In this document: positions 33,574-47,500 of the stretch, in pieces
Numbering within the stretch: position 1 is the first letter of the stretch
Layout of the letters: each line of letters begins with the position of its first letter
Source of the DNA: Lineus longissimus
Lineage: Eukaryota > Nemertea > Pilidiophora > Heteronemertea > Lineidae
Assembly (NCBI RefSeq): GCF_910592395.1
Contig: NC_088314.1
Location: forward strand, 3,226,001-3,290,000
Reading direction: 5' to 3'
Length of the DNA stretch: 64,000 nt
Notes under the pieces: generated by a model
The model's database searches: none
The model's input: the letters and a program-made list of their open reading frames with translations, nothing else
Told to the model about the DNA's origin: nothing
Made by a program: the position numbers and the translations under genes

Positions 33574-33683
33574 CGAGATATCTCGAGCAATCGAGTTATT
33601 CATCTCGAGCGATCGAGTTATTCATCTCGAGCGATCGACATAATATCTCGGGCGATTGAGATAATAAGTCAATCGATAGAGAT

Positions 33684-34051
33684 GTTTCCTGAACAAAGAA
33701 TGTTTATATTTTGACGCTACGCACATTGGAAATTAATTTTGGTGATGGAATATTCCTGTCCTACTACTTGGAGAACAGAACCACATTATAGTCATCTTAG
33801 CAAGGTATTATGTGGCAATATCTTCATTGGGGCCTTCCACCAAAGAACACGTAATTGTGGCCTTAAGAACCAATTACCACATTCCGACAAATAGTTGTAT
33901 CTTTTTTTCAGGCGTCCATGACAGGACAAGACCTCCATGACATTGGTATTTTGATATTACATTGTTTTCAGTTTCACTGACGCCAGCATCAATACCTCAC
34001 GTCAAGTTTGGTTTAAAAAACTTACCATTTAATTATCTATCTCACTGTTTT
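33684..34051. other. Non-coding stretch, nothing recognised
   Basis: AT-rich flank of the inverted-repeat element. No open frame above 60 codons and no repeat. Confidence 0.45.
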
Positions 34052-34068
34052 GGGGGGGAGGGGGGGAG
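34052..34068 (+). repeat. G-rich tract
   Basis: Seven G, one A, seven G, then A and G. Like the other G/C homopolymers here, it could form a quadruplex and is prone to sequencing length error. Confidence 0.9.
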
Positions 34069-37000
34069 TCACAATTGTAATTAGTTGCCGATCATGGTAG
34101 AGTCATAAGGTATTCCCTTGCTCGAGATTTACCCGGGCTACAAATATACTATAGTCTAATGGCACTAAATCTGTAACTAAATGAACTCCTCGACTTTGGT
34201 TGCTACGACCCCCAATCATTTTCTCATTCCACTTCTTACGTTCTTACCTACAATTAGCAATGTATACAGTGTCGCAATTCAGCGAGATGACTGAAGGGTT
34301 AAAAACCTGGCATTCTATGTAACTCAATCAGAGAGTTTACCTGGGTCTTGTTTCCACAATCACCTTCTCTAGTGTCAACACTATCAAGGTATGTTATTGC
34401 TAAAACAATGCCAGCTGCACTCATGTTATGAGTGCATTGATTGCATCTTCTGCTATTATATCAAGGAGAAATTGACAAGCTTTGATTTCTGTGCTGTTGT
34501 CTGCTACGATAACACCTTTGGACACTGGGAGGAATCTCTTGGTGTGATGGACTTAATTGTTAGCAGAATCATATAAGTGTTTCGGAAGGGAAGGACACAT
34601 GTTTGGAGCTGAATATTTTGAAGTTATTGAGGAATTAAAGAGGTAGTGTAGCCGAGGTTTTCACATTGTGTGTATTTGTGTCAGTTAATGTTGTTCAGGA
34701 AATAATGTCCACTTATTATTGGGCAGAAGTTACTTCTAGATTGCATGCATGACATTGTGTGATGCCAGGAAGCTTGCAAGAAGTGGATTAGGCATTGTCC
34801 AAATTATAAGGATATTATAGTGGTTTGTCAGCTCGTGTCTTGTCATGTGATAATCAATGGGGTTTCTAACCAACTGAAATGGTGAAATATCATCAATTAA
34901 AGACTCCATAGTGTGAGGTGGATTGTTGATTATAAAGGACATATGATCAAAGGTCGGTTTCCTTGAAGATTAAGATGGGTCCCAGTGGGTGATTGGCGAC
35001 AGGTTGGTCGAATCTTGGCACCATATTGCACTGCTATCTCTCATCATATGCAGTGTATTATGTTTCTCATATTGTATTCATCAGCAAATTTCTTTGGCCA
35101 GCATGAAGGGTAAGAAAAGCTGTAGACGCTAAAGAGGATTGTGTCTGACGTTAGCTCCCTACTGTCTTGTCCTTTAGGACCTTTGTTGATTTGATAAGTT
35201 GAGTTATCAATCATCCAAATAGCTTGACAGTATGAATTTATAAAATACCCAAAGATAACCCGCATTGTTATGACTAAGTATTAGGCGATTCTCACTGTGG
35301 CAAATAATGGCAACCCTGATAGTATTTTGGTAATGTTCTCTATATAATTTCCTGGCGGTTCTAACTGGTGCACCATTGTTGAATTCATCCACTTCAACCC
35401 AGGAACATCCTCGACTCCTTTTGAAACTGATCGTCAAAGATTGCCGCCGGCGTCCCCTGCTGGGATCTTACAGAATGAACGACTGTGACTTGTTCATAAG
35501 TGATGTGTTTGGTTTTGCGTGAATGGGGGTCTTGGGTCGCGACCATGGGAAATTTGATAATGGTGTGAAATAGTATGAAAGGGACCACAGTTCTGAATGT
35601 AGGAAATTGTCAAAGAAGTAGGGTTTCGTTTCCGGAGTTGCAATCGTTTAATTCACCCCTGCTGGTACCTCTCCGATTTACTATAATTTGGCTGATTGGC
35701 CTATTTCTAGATTATTTTAATTTGAAGTTTTTAAGGTTGTGTTGTATTTCCGTTTGTTTTGACCAGAATAGGAGGATCTGAGAATCATTGATATTCTCAG
35801 TAAATTTCGTACTCGGCTGTTAAAAAACTTAAAGCCAGTCTCACTGCCTTTCAAAACTTCCCCTGCTGTACACGTCCGTTTGAAACATGATGATTGTATA
35901 CCTTTGTAGATTCTTCAGCTTACCACCAGGAGGCATCCAAGATTTTTAGTTGAGTATTTCAACTGATCCTTGCAAGTTTCTCTCATCATCAAATTGACCT
36001 AGTGCATTACTTGGAACCAAATCAAAGATATTCCATCAATGGTAATATTATTTGGCAACTTTCTCTAAGAATTTTTTAAAGAATAAATTTGTACCTAATG
36101 CTAGTTGACACTTATTGATTTTTACACTTGTTTGATCCATCGGAAATCGACACCGTAAAAATCGACTTTTGACTTATCAACTGTTCTCCACACTGCCAAA
36201 TCAAGTCATGCAGACCATAATACGCCATAAAAAACAAATTAAGTGCTCGTTATGAGCTTCGAATGGTTACAAATTAAGCCAGAATTTAATGACTAAGTAT
36301 GGAACAGTGGAATGGCAATCCCAAGAGTCTGAGCAATACGATGCTAGTCTAGAACTTGAGCGGCAAAGATCGTCGTCTCCACGATCAAGATGTATGAGTC
36401 ATGGTGTAATACTGGTCGTTGGCAATGATCAGTTTGCTCAGAGAAAGTCGGGTTCATATTGCTCTGATATCAGAGTGTTGCATATTTCTGTGTTGTTGAG
36501 TTGATGATGTAGGTATGGTGTATTAATCAGTATGTTCCAATTCTCTTGCTGTGCTGCTCAAAAGGATTGTGTAGAATTGTATGATGTGCTCGTTTTTGCA
36601 TCGAGAAAAGGGGAAGAGGGTCCCTCTTTCGATGTCCCGTTGAAAGTGCCCCTGTCCTGATTCCATAGAAACAATTTCCGACGAATCCCAGTGCAGTCTG
36701 CTGTTCTCTAATCTCATTAAAATACGGGTGTAATTTTTGGCCTTTTCCGGTGTCCCGAAATTGACCATCTTCTTCGCAGTATTTGCTATTTAGAATACAC
36801 CACTGACTAAAGACTGCACTAATTCGCACGATAACCTACCAAGGAGTATTCTGCTTCAAAACTATTTAACTGATCTGAAATACCCAGATCTCCATGGAGC
36901 AAATTCCAACGCTTTTGCTCAAACGTTCAATAACATCACCAATCTCCCATTGGCATTTTAGGTAACTTGTACCATTTGGCTTAGACAGCTCTCAGGGCCC

Positions 37001-38108
37001 CCTGGGACATTATTATAACACCGCTGAATCAGAAAGGAGCCGCAAGCTTCACCAGGGAAGTAGTCCTTTTCATGTGGACCCTTGGGACCACAGGATAAAA
37101 TCTTTCCATCTGAGTTCAAAGGACCGGCTACTTATTATGATGTTCCAAATGTAAGCTTTTATTGACATATTGACCATCAAAACCCTCATAATGAATAGAA
37201 ATAATTTGTAAATTTACACTTATTTTGGGTACTTTAGTTTATATCGCAAGAGTTAAGTCCAAAGTTGAACAGAGGTATTCTATTAATGAAGAGGAAAGGC
37301 AAATTACTTGATTCTTCCTATGATTCTGGCTGTAGTCATTTGTGTTACTCCCCCGGTCATTACTGATATGCTTTCGCTCCGTATGCTCTTTCGCATGATG
37401 TAAATTCTCAGTTCAGAAAGAACGTCTTATACTTGCAGTGGGTTAACTGCGATATCTATTCAGGTTTATTCACAGATATTTTTGTGTGTATTCATTTGAT
37501 ATTATCAGCTGATTGTAGAAGTCCAGCCGTGAGGCCATGGCCAATTTTCACTCATTCATAGTAACCTTTTGACCTCCACATGCTGCCATCTACCAGGCTA
37601 AAATGGTACCGTGTACACCATTAGCCATGGCTCAAATGTCTGCACGATTACCATATTACCCACGATGCTTGTGCATGATGAATGTGGCATCACATGCACG
37701 GTGTGTTGGGATGGGATAGGAGCCCACGAGTATGTAGGGTGCTACTAATGTCAAAATCGGGTGTAAGGAAGATTTAAAATCATGACTGGAACTTAGGATA
37801 AATTTATATCAATTCTGAGGGAGTTTGTAACTTTTCCTTTAACGTCGGCCTGTCCCATTCATAAGTGCGAAAAGTTTTTAACTGGGACCTTCTGATTGGA
37901 GGTTTCTGTAGGAATATATTTGTGATTATCATTAGGGATCTATGTGAATATGTACATTGGGGAACTAGATTGAATTGGATACTTTTTAGGATACCCTGGG
38001 ATGAAATAATGTTGGGATACTCTGAGATGCTTCCCGGTCAATTCTGGCCTTTGATGACTTAAATAACAAATTGAAGAAAAATTACTACAATTACGGGATT
38101 TCTCAGCA
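34069..38108. other. Non-coding stretch, nothing recognised
   Basis: Frames stay at or below 100 codons. Two overlapping minus frames at 36523-36829 have mixed, fairly charged translations (one begins MVNFGTPEKAKNYTRI after a true ATG), but they contradict each other and carry no motif. No RNA gene or long repeat was seen. Confidence 0.4.
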
Positions 38109-38132
38109 ATGGCGGATTTTATCATCTTAAAA
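38109..38132 (+). CDS. Candidate first coding exon (8 codons)
   Basis: ATGGCGGAT in a favourable context (CAGCA before the ATG, G after it) opens MADFIILK and is followed at once by GTAAGT, a consensus donor. Many animal proteins begin Met-Ala-Asp encoded this way, which is the reason for noting it. Phase is 0. No TATA-like box or downstream exon was identified, and a short chance match of this kind is possible in 64 kb. Confidence 0.2.
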
Positions 38133-38134
38133 GT

Positions 38135-41100
38135 AAGTTTTATTTCTTTCAGAAAGTTTTTCTGTATGTTTAGAGTCTGTTTATTATCTATGCGATTGTG
38201 AGATTAGCATAATGACATGATAATGTTGGCCCTTTCAGAATATCATAATGTACATTGGATGATTTGACTGCATTCATGTGGGACAAGGGTTATTCAGTGG
38301 TTAAGCAGAACACTGTTTAATTTCAACTGTTGACATGTTGTCACGCTTAATGATTATTTGCAAGTAGGTCTATGTCTGATTTGATAGGAATATTGTCATT
38401 GATGAATTACATTTAACAGAAAGTTCGCTTCCATGATAGCAGTTCACTTATTCTTGTATTTGGAATCATCGTTTGAATTTAGGGACAGTTCTTTGTATTA
38501 AGATATGCTCTCATAAATAATGCATGAAATTGTCACGGGGACCTACTGATGCTGATGTTGTCTGGTGGCCCCAAATGACTTATTACATTAGGCTTGTACT
38601 GTTTGTCACTGGGATATGGCAGTGAATTGTCTTGGCTCATAAATCATATCAATCTGCAGTTGCAAGATAACTGAAAAAACATTCTCGTAAAGTTTACCTA
38701 AGATGTTTTATTAACTATTTGTCAACTACAGATTGTGTAAGGCAGGATTTGTTCACTTATCAAATATTGGATACTTCATCTCCATTGTCGGTATTAATGA
38801 TAATGGAATTATTAATTGCTATCCAATTGTAAAATTATCAAATGTGTCACCAATATTTATCACATAAACTTAGACTTCAAAGAAACTTCCTAAAATCACA
38901 AGGTAGTAATCCTGTCCTATGCCTATCAGCTGGGCCTTGACCTGTAGATAATCTAGATAATCTCTACAATTAAAACTAGGACGTACTTTGATAGTTGTAA
39001 CAAGAGGCTTTTCGAAAAGTGTATCTGCTAAAATATGTACTATATAATCCCAAGCCGGAAATGCCCCAGGCCTTCTGATGTATCAAGACTTACTTGATGA
39101 TTGGTGAAAACCTCAGGATCTCATGGAATTAGACGCAAATTTCAGTTCGTTACGATCCATTTCCAATGCTTTGTATTACCACCGAGTAAGAAAACACAAT
39201 TTGCAAAGGCCTACTCAAATCATCTTTTAAAAATCTCCGAGACTTAGCTGGCCAGCAAAAAAAAGACCTAAAGATACTGACCATAGATATAGGAATAGTT
39301 ATGTAGATTGTACCAGTAATGTTAAGGTAATTGGTCTTGGTGGAAAACAGCTCCTATTCGTCAGCTAGTCACTTTGTCAGTCTAGAGTTTTGAAGAATGC
39401 ATGCAGGGTTAGCATATCCTTCAGCCCTCAACTTCCATGAAATTTCCATCAGCCTTAGGGTACACATTGCTATGCCATTTTACTACAAAAGCCTAGTCTA
39501 ATTCCCATTGCTTGGAGACCTTTGTGATTTCCATAAATCCCGTTAAGGAAATAAGGGCCCTTTCAAGGGCTCCTTTAACCCCTGCAGCTTAGCATTCAGA
39601 CCACTGCATTGCTGAGAGCTAACAGCTGATTTAAAAGCAACAGAACTAGAAAATGTCATAATTTGCATGTTGAGCAATTATTTTGGGGGTGACGATGTTG
39701 TGGTGATAATGTAGAAAGTATATACAATCTGCTAAAAATTATGATCTACTTCACTGGAACAAGCACGCCAGGTCAGCTGCTCGAATTATCATTGTTATTG
39801 TTATGAATTTGAGAAGGGAACCCCATGCCCCGGCTATCATATCAAAGCATGCATTGCTATGTGAAGAAAGCGGCTTTGGGATAGAACATCAAAGCTATGG
39901 TCGAACAATAGCAATTGAGAACTGTTTTTACTGGTATTCACTCCATGGACAAATAAGCTGTTATGAGCTTGGCACTTTGAATGGCCGTGGTTTAGCATGT
40001 GGTGCCCGGATACAGCTGGTCACTTGCCTGACTTGCTAAGACAAGAATGGGCGGGGAAGATGAGAGGATAGTGGACCAGATTTCATCCCGGCAGGCCTAT
40101 TCAGAAATTATCGATTGGAGCAAAGTTGTCAATCATAGGTGATCTTTGATCTTTTTTATATATTCGAAAGTTATTTTTATTGCTGTTGATTTTTGCAGCT
40201 GGGTTTCGGTTACATTGTCGAAGAGATATTTTGGCTGTGGATGTCTGTAGACTTCCTCGTCAAATGATTCCTGCATGATCCACCTATTGTATTCTAATAG
40301 GTCATCAAAACGGAACCGAAGCTAACCCGAATGGTGGCAGGGGATGGAAGCCAAAAAGCCCCTTTGTGGACGCAAAAGCATGTTCTTTCATGCAGATTTT
40401 GGACGATTCGAAGACTAATTGAGGCCATTGGAAAGACGCAGATTGTACTAACTGATTCGTTAGACAAGAGTATCAAGTCCATAGCACAGTTTGCGTTCAC
40501 TGAACCCATATTGTGAAACACACTTACTTTAGACGACAGAGCAAACAGCAAGGTTTACGCTTTTGCCAACAAATATTTTGTTGTTCACCCTTCACATTGA
40601 TAAGACAATAAGGGAAGTAGAATGTCACACAGGTACTAACGTATTCCTGTGACAAGTATATCAAACCCCTATAGTACTGTTTACAATTGCTAAACCAAAT
40701 ACGTTTCTCACAAATATACCAAAATGATTGAACTCTTCAACACACATCAAAGAATAAATATTGAATAGCAATATTGTTGACCCATTGAGTGGTGCACCAT
40801 ATGGGTGATAAGCAAATGACAATTTCTGGTTACTGTCACCAAGACTTGAAACAAACATGACTGAACAAATCGATTTTTATATCCGTAAATGAAAATGTTG
40901 CAATTTCGTATGTAAGTTTGAACTCTTACCGAGTGCTAGGGTTTTGACAAGAAATATTTAAACTTTGTTCGGGGTATTTTATCTCCACTCCTTTTACACT
41001 GACTTAAGTGGAGGTCTGTGCTCAAATAAAGAAACAAGCTGCTATTTCTGTGTTTCTGAAGCAAAGCATTCAAGTCAATCTGAGTCGCGAAATCTAAATA

Positions 41101-44100
41101 GGTTTTTTGTGGCAAGTGTTTTTCTTGGCCCAAGCCATACCAAGTCTTTAAGTTTATTAAGTACCATAATATGACATTAAATTGCCAATTTGTTGACTTT
41201 TCAATCTATTTTAAACAGCTTTTATAGGCATAGATTATTGCAGGAGACACTCGGTGGCCATCAGTCTCGTTAGTTCTTGTGATATGTGTAGATAACGCAT
41301 GAATGATTCGCCTTGTGCATAAAGTCATAATCTGGAATTAACAGATGAGAAGATCTTTTGATCTAGAATGATCTGCAGAGAAGATATTATAGGTGTAACA
41401 TTTGTGCGAACTTGTAATATCTACAAGTTGTCTCGAAAAAAGGACTCGGAGTCAACCTCGAATCTGCACTTTTACAGGACGCGATATGCATACATCATAA
41501 TCATGTGTAGAAATATTCTGAAGCTATAAAGTGCCATCTGGCATTGTTAGATGGTCCTGCAATTATCATCACCAGTTATTCAAGGGTAGCTTAGCCTTTG
41601 GCGGCGCATTGAAGCCTGGGTCTTGTTTAAGTTGGTTCCTGCATTGCAATGCTATTGTTGTGTTGATATCGGATACCCATGTGCCATTCCCGTTAACTGA
41701 GAAAAAACTTGAAATTCTCCCATCCTGAAATATGAGTGATTGAAGACCATATTTTGATTTTGCTTAGAATCCAATATTATTTGCAAACATACCCTTTCAC
41801 ACACATCTTCATTTATTCTACAGTTCTCTTCAGAGTATCCAAACTTGAACTAGTGCAAAAATAGAACCGTCAGATATTTTAACGGAAGATAGACATTGCA
41901 AGGCAGCCTTCTGTCTAGGTTGCTGGTAATGGGGTGAACCGGAGCAGAAACGTATAAGAAATCGAAGAAGTTTGATTTATTACTCAATCCGTTGGATTTC
42001 TTTTACTTGATTTCACCACTTAATCGGCAAAAGATGTCCGAGAGGCTTGAGTTAGTCGACTGTACATTCTGTGTTCGAGACCTTGTTAGAGTATAGATAG
42101 AGGTGGTAATATTAGAGTGGAACTTGGCTTTGAAATATGGTTCAAAAGGAGTTCTAAATGTTCTAGTTGGATTTACCCTGGTCTTATCCAGGCCTTACGA
42201 TGTACACAGTGGTAATTTTTCTTGATCCCCCTTTTGGGTCAAATGAATAAGATACAACGGACTGTAGTTCCCGTGCATATTGTATTTCTGCGTGTAGTGC
42301 ATCTCATAATGGAAGAGTCGTGTCTATTCAGTTATGTGAGTTCATGATGGTAAACTTTGGCTGCCCATCCATGGTCATCAAACCTCTCGTTTTGACTGCC
42401 AAACTAATAGGCAAATAAAAACTGCAATTAATGTAATTAGCAGAATAAGCACTCCCATGAGTTTCAGTCATTAAGTGCAAGAATGAGTGAAGAATTGAAA
42501 GGACATTTTGCGATAATAAAATAAATTATTTTCTGAAGTTGGAAGTATTTGGAAAAGATAAAAGTTTTGTCTGCGAGAAACTTTGCTTGTTGCATGTCTG
42601 AGTACAATCTACAGTTGTGAGACTACTTTGGATAGACCATGTGTGAGCGTTTCGATCATTTGACATTTCAAAGACACTTTCGACCACCTGGAAACTTACA
42701 ACTCCCGGGCAAGCACGCATTTTATTTTTCGATGTTGAAAAACTTTTAAATCTGCAAATAGTTACATGCAAAAGTCCAATTCAGCTTAACTTGACTAAGA
42801 TCGCTGTAGATTCCTATGCATTATCTACAAGTTCAAGGAACAGGTGATTCTCACAAATTCTGTTTAAGATTTACTTTATTTGCCGCAGGATGTGGATGGA
42901 AAAAACGATAGCGGCATGAGGCCCATGTTGTATGTCAACATTAGGCAAACGATACCCCAGATCAGAAAACATGCGGTGCATTTTTCTCAACTGTTAAGCA
43001 AAGTTGCATTCAACTTAACTATCCAGATTACCTGTGCATTGCAGATATGCAAAACTAGATTAATGCATCAGCAGTTCTTGTTCATATAGACTGGAATGGC
43101 CAACTGTTTTCACCGTTCTATCCACTAGCTCCCGGGATCAGAACTGCGGGTTACGGCACAGCTAACGAGACACGCATTGCTCACTATTAACCCGAGAACT
43201 AGCGCAGGTAAAACAAGTAAAACATCGTAGCCTTTGAAGTTGGAGAGTAATTCAGGAGAGACCTAGAAAGCTGTGTAATGTAAGATTCAGTTTGTACCAA
43301 GATTTCGGTATCACCAGATCATTCTCTGTACATTTCTGTACGGTAACATACATGAGTGAATGCAATTTCATGTTGGAGTGGTTGCCTCTGGCAGAAGTTG
43401 CCTGCCTATCTTCTGTGAACTATTAGACCCCCAATAGGTGTTAGGATTTGACTATTGCAGGTGTATTAACTCATCTTGGTAGTAAAGGAAGAAATGCAAT
43501 TCAGAATATCTCGTCTTCATTAATGAACGCTTGGACAATTTTTCTTCATATTAACCCAATGAAGAATTTGATCTGAATGCAATGAATTTATGGCACCCTT
43601 GTTTTATTTGACAGTTGACAGACTGAACTATCACACAGTTACTATCAACATAACCAACATTTCCCTTGCCTAAAAGTGATCACGATCTTGTAACAGTCAT
43701 TGGCAGTGGTTGGGTGTGGCCCCACTGCTGTCTCTCAGATCATGACCCCCGCCCCCTCCCCACCAGTGCTTCAGCAAAAACAACAACAGTTCAGTGCACT
43801 AGAATGTAGAGTATGCACTTGTCATGATTCTGACAAATACAAATGAACAACACAACTGGTACGCGCCATCACCCGCAATGTGTCTGCACTTAATTACCCT
43901 CTTTCTCGGCCTGGATTCCCAATCACTTGTTCAAAGTGCATTATTGGTTCACTGGTCGGGCCATAAAGCTCTCCATGAATTCCCCAAAGATTTCAATTTG
44001 ACAACTGGGACGATAAATTGTCTTCCCATCAGATATGGCTCATTGATGGTGCAACTAAGGTGGCTATGAAATCAACATGCTTTGGGTGTGTTGGGTGTGC

Positions 44101-44303
44101 AACATGCACAGATTCGTCATCACGTGCATTGAGGGGCCGGCGAGGGATAATGTGTGTCTCGTCTGATAATATGAGTCCTGTCAGAAGTGGTGAAATTACA
44201 CAGGTCTTTGTCATAAAAATTAGTCTGAACTTGCATGGATATACACTTGTTTTTGAATTCGGGTTAAGTTTTTATGGACTAGTCACAACACACTGTTTGT
44301 CCA
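38135..44303. other. Non-coding or intronic stretch, nothing recognised
   Basis: Frames are at or below 85 codons. The one at 39803-40039 starts with ATG but has no motif. AT-rich homeodomain-like sites cluster near 42410-42450 (CTAATAG, AATTAATG, TAATTAG), possibly regulatory but unsupported. No long repeats were seen by eye. Confidence 0.4.
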
Positions 44304-44528
44304 ATGAGCTACAGGGATTCGAATGGTCATGTGATAAAAGTTATTGATCCTTTCCTGAATGTGAAACAGTTAAATCACCAATTCTCAATTGCAACATCCC
44401 CAGCAGACCCGAACTTCCTACAAGCTGCCGATAACGCAGGGAAGCATGGCTCGTCCATGATGGATGACATAGAATCATCCTACTGTGCGGTCATCCTGGA
44501 ATTGTGGAACACACCCAGCATGCCATAA
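44304..44528 (+). CDS. Short open segment with coding-like composition
   Basis: An ATG at 44304 opens 74 codons to TAA. The translation is polar and balanced (for example FLQAADNAGKHGSSMMDDIESS) and C-ending codons are frequent. It overlaps an unrelated plus-strand frame at 44018-44347 and has no motif, promoter or splice evidence. Confidence 0.15.
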   Translation: MSYRDSNGHVIKVIDPFLNVKQLNHQFSIATSPADPNFLQAADNAGKHGSSMMDDIESSYCAVILELWNTPSMP

Positions 44529-47500
44529 ACCATCCCGCCGGACACGACTTGGGCTATAGAGTAAACAACTTCCCAACTAGCTCCAGACATTTTTTTGGTT
44601 CTGTTTAGGAATTTGCACTTTGGCATGAAGTTGAAAATTCCCCAAATATTCTGCAGAAAACAATGATGTATCATATGGTCTATCTTTAAAAAAAAAGTAA
44701 TTCCGCTCAATTATGTCATTAGCTGCATTCAATACCTTGCCTATGCCCGAGTATGAGAGTATTGATATGAGGGGGGTAACTAACCTCCCATGCAGCCGCC
44801 ATTATACACTTTTTCAGTCCCAAGCTTTTTGCAAAAATGGTATTTTGCTGATAACTTCATGCTCTCTCTGCATCATTGCAATGGTTGCATTAAAATGATT
44901 AGTATCATGTGCTTATTTATTCTAGCAGGGTTGATTTGGGCAGCATTGAGCCAACCAGCAGCTTCCATTGATCACTCAGGCACACTATTATACATGTTGT
45001 ATGGAGCTGCTTGTTATCATACCTGATCTTACACCTGAGGGGCTGGTTCAGAAAGAAGGCAAAGCCATCCCTCTGGTCATTGCAAACACATTACTAACTA
45101 CATCTACAACTGCATCTACCTTTCAACAGGATTTCTTTCTTTTGCTTTGCTTAGGCTTGCTTTCTGCTACAGTTTGGCCTTTCAGCATTTCAGCCAATAG
45201 TTAAACATACTTCTGACCTGTTGACCTATTTTCCGAGCTGAACATTGGATCTCCTTCTTATGAAAAGGTGTTGAACAATATGGTAGTAAGTAAGACCCCA
45301 TGACTTATCTCTTTTGAAAGAAGTTAGGGGTTGAGCCAAGTCAAAATAGAGGATGACAACGAAATATTGTATCAACAGTGGCACTGCGTCCCTTTCCGTT
45401 CCCCAAAAGTCCTGCATTGTGACCCCTTTGATTTACACTTTGCCTATAAGTTCTATGATGAAGTTTAGCAAGGTAGCATCTCTCAATTTCGTTTATGCGC
45501 TCTCACTCATTAATCGTGCCCCATACTGACAGACCTAACATCTTCTCCATCCAGCCATCTCAGCATGGATCAATCACTGTAGTCATATTGATAGAAACAG
45601 AAAAAGATTCTGTTTTATCACTATTTACATGGTTACTACTATTTTTGTTGACCATCCAGCTAGAAAATACTGTGCTTCTTTGCAATGGAGCATGATAGTT
45701 CAATGAAAGGATGTTTTTCTCACTTTGTTCAAATATGCGGCTACACTTCCATTTCCTAAATAAGAGGTGGTAGGTTTTAGAGCCTGGGATCTATTTGACC
45801 TATTCTTTGTCCTCAATTATAAAGTGTAAGACCATTGGGCTTAAGGAAACTAGAATATCCATCTAAAAGTCATAAGCCACCAAGAGCAAGTCCGAGGACA
45901 GTAGATGCACGCTGGGTTACTTGGGTTGATGAAATTATCAGCTATTGGCACAACTTGCCTGCAATCTAAAAATCTATTGCAATGGGAGAAAAAAACAGCT
46001 CTCGACTTTACATCAGATAAAACCATAATTTGACAAGTTGCAGTGGTTGAGTGACAGTTTTAATCAAACTTAAGAACAAATTGATCATTTCTGGATTAAA
46101 GCGATATCGTTGGAGATATCTTCGTACACCTAAACAACATCCCTACTGATTTCATTTCAGTTTTTTGGCACGTCTTTATCAGTGGGAGATTAGTTCTAAT
46201 GTGGAGCTGGTGCAGCACGATGAACTTTGGAAAAAAAATTAAAATGTAATGAAGGCTGATGGTTGGAGTTGGAGGCTGAAACATTCTTCTGCATGTATTT
46301 CTGTGTACTGCTGGTTCAATCAGGCAATTTCTAACAGATTTGCCTTCGAAGTCATTCGAGCAGATTTTAACCTTGTCACCACTTGACATGTTGGATGCAT
46401 AAAGGGGGAGATTCTTTTCCTGTATAGCTTAGTTTATATTTGTATTTGTTAAAGTGAGTTTGGCTGTCATGTTGTCAATTCTGAAAGTCATCTCCTCTAA
46501 ACAGCCCATCCTGCTCTCTGTGACACCTAGTTCCTCGGGCATGTTGAGATAGTTCGCTGATGAAGTTATCAGTACAGGTCCATATTGCCACTTCATCTGC
46601 TGACCCATAACAAGGTTTGGTCAGGTGTGCTGCATGGTGAAGGTAGGACTCCCGCAAGTATCTCTCCTGAGATGTCATGCAGGTGTACATCAATGGCTAA
46701 TTACCATCCCAATCTAGGATATTAAGATGGTAGAGTATTCTTTCCCTTTAGGCTAGTATTTCTGTTTGCTTAGTACTCCAGCCAGGACTATTCAAAAGTG
46801 ATCCATAGCTACATTCCAAGATACAGGAATCCCCTTATCCAATGACGGAAACATTTGCAGTTTTGGGAATGTCTTCATTTCTTTGATATTTTGTGAATTT
46901 TACCACATTTCCAGATAATGATGAATCCAGTTACTATGGCTCTTGTTGTGGATTCACATTCAGATTGAATGCTCTTGGTTTAGCATCCATTAGGCCAGGT
47001 GTATGAATCAGGGGTGACTGGAACTTAACATACCTGTAGACTCCCAAGATTATGTGGGCTTTAAAGGGGTAAACACAGGACTGATCATAGCATCACGGTG
47101 TCTCATCGTTAGCTCCAATTACACCTGACCAAACCCATGTTATGGGTCATGAGTCTCCGATGGTCAAACACATGTAAATATTGATGTGAAACACTTAGCA
47201 AAGTTTACTTGTGAAAGGAATGGCTCCTAATTGGTTAACCAGACCAATTCTGAAATTGTGCAAAGATGCTGCTGCGGACGTGACTAGGTACAGTACATGA
47301 TGCATCCATAAACCTCAAAGTCTCTGGGCTTCGGCTGGTGTCTATTTCCCCTCTCGTTGATCTTCCATTTTGTTTCATATCACAATGACATGGACTACTG
47401 TACAGTGACTGTACCCAGTCGAACACTCAGCCTGCCAGGACATACATTACACATGTATGCCAGCATCCTGATGACAACATAATGACAATATTACCAGGTA

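Larger units (their letters stand above)
33172..33680. mobile_element. MITE-like inverted-repeat element with internal direct repeats
   Basis: The ends are long imperfect inverted repeats. The left end (33175-33255) begins ATCGATGGACTTATTATCTC. The reverse complement of the right end (33596-33677) begins ATCGATTGACTTATTATCTC, and similarity continues for about 80 bases. The ends are built from repeats of a TCTCGAGCGATCGAG-type module; CTCGAG occurs seven times in the element (33200, 33224, 33267, 33281, 33582, 33604, 33626). Inside are two direct copies of a 110-bp unit (33295-33404 and 33465-33573, roughly 95 percent alike) separated by 60 bp. No transposase is encoded, so it would be non-autonomous. 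A target-site duplication was not found. Confidence 0.75.

Noticed and set aside
36523-36829. Two overlapping minus-strand frames of 81 and 100 codons, first considered as a reverse-transcriptase remnant
   Set aside because: Neither contains reverse-transcriptase motifs, and the two frames exclude each other.
38133-38154. Very short intron, GTAAGT to TTTCTTTCAG
   Set aside because: It would be only about 20 bases, below workable intron length in animals.
44018-44347. 109-codon plus-strand frame
   Set aside because: Random-looking Ser/Cys-rich translation, opposed by a minus-strand frame, no splice or start context.
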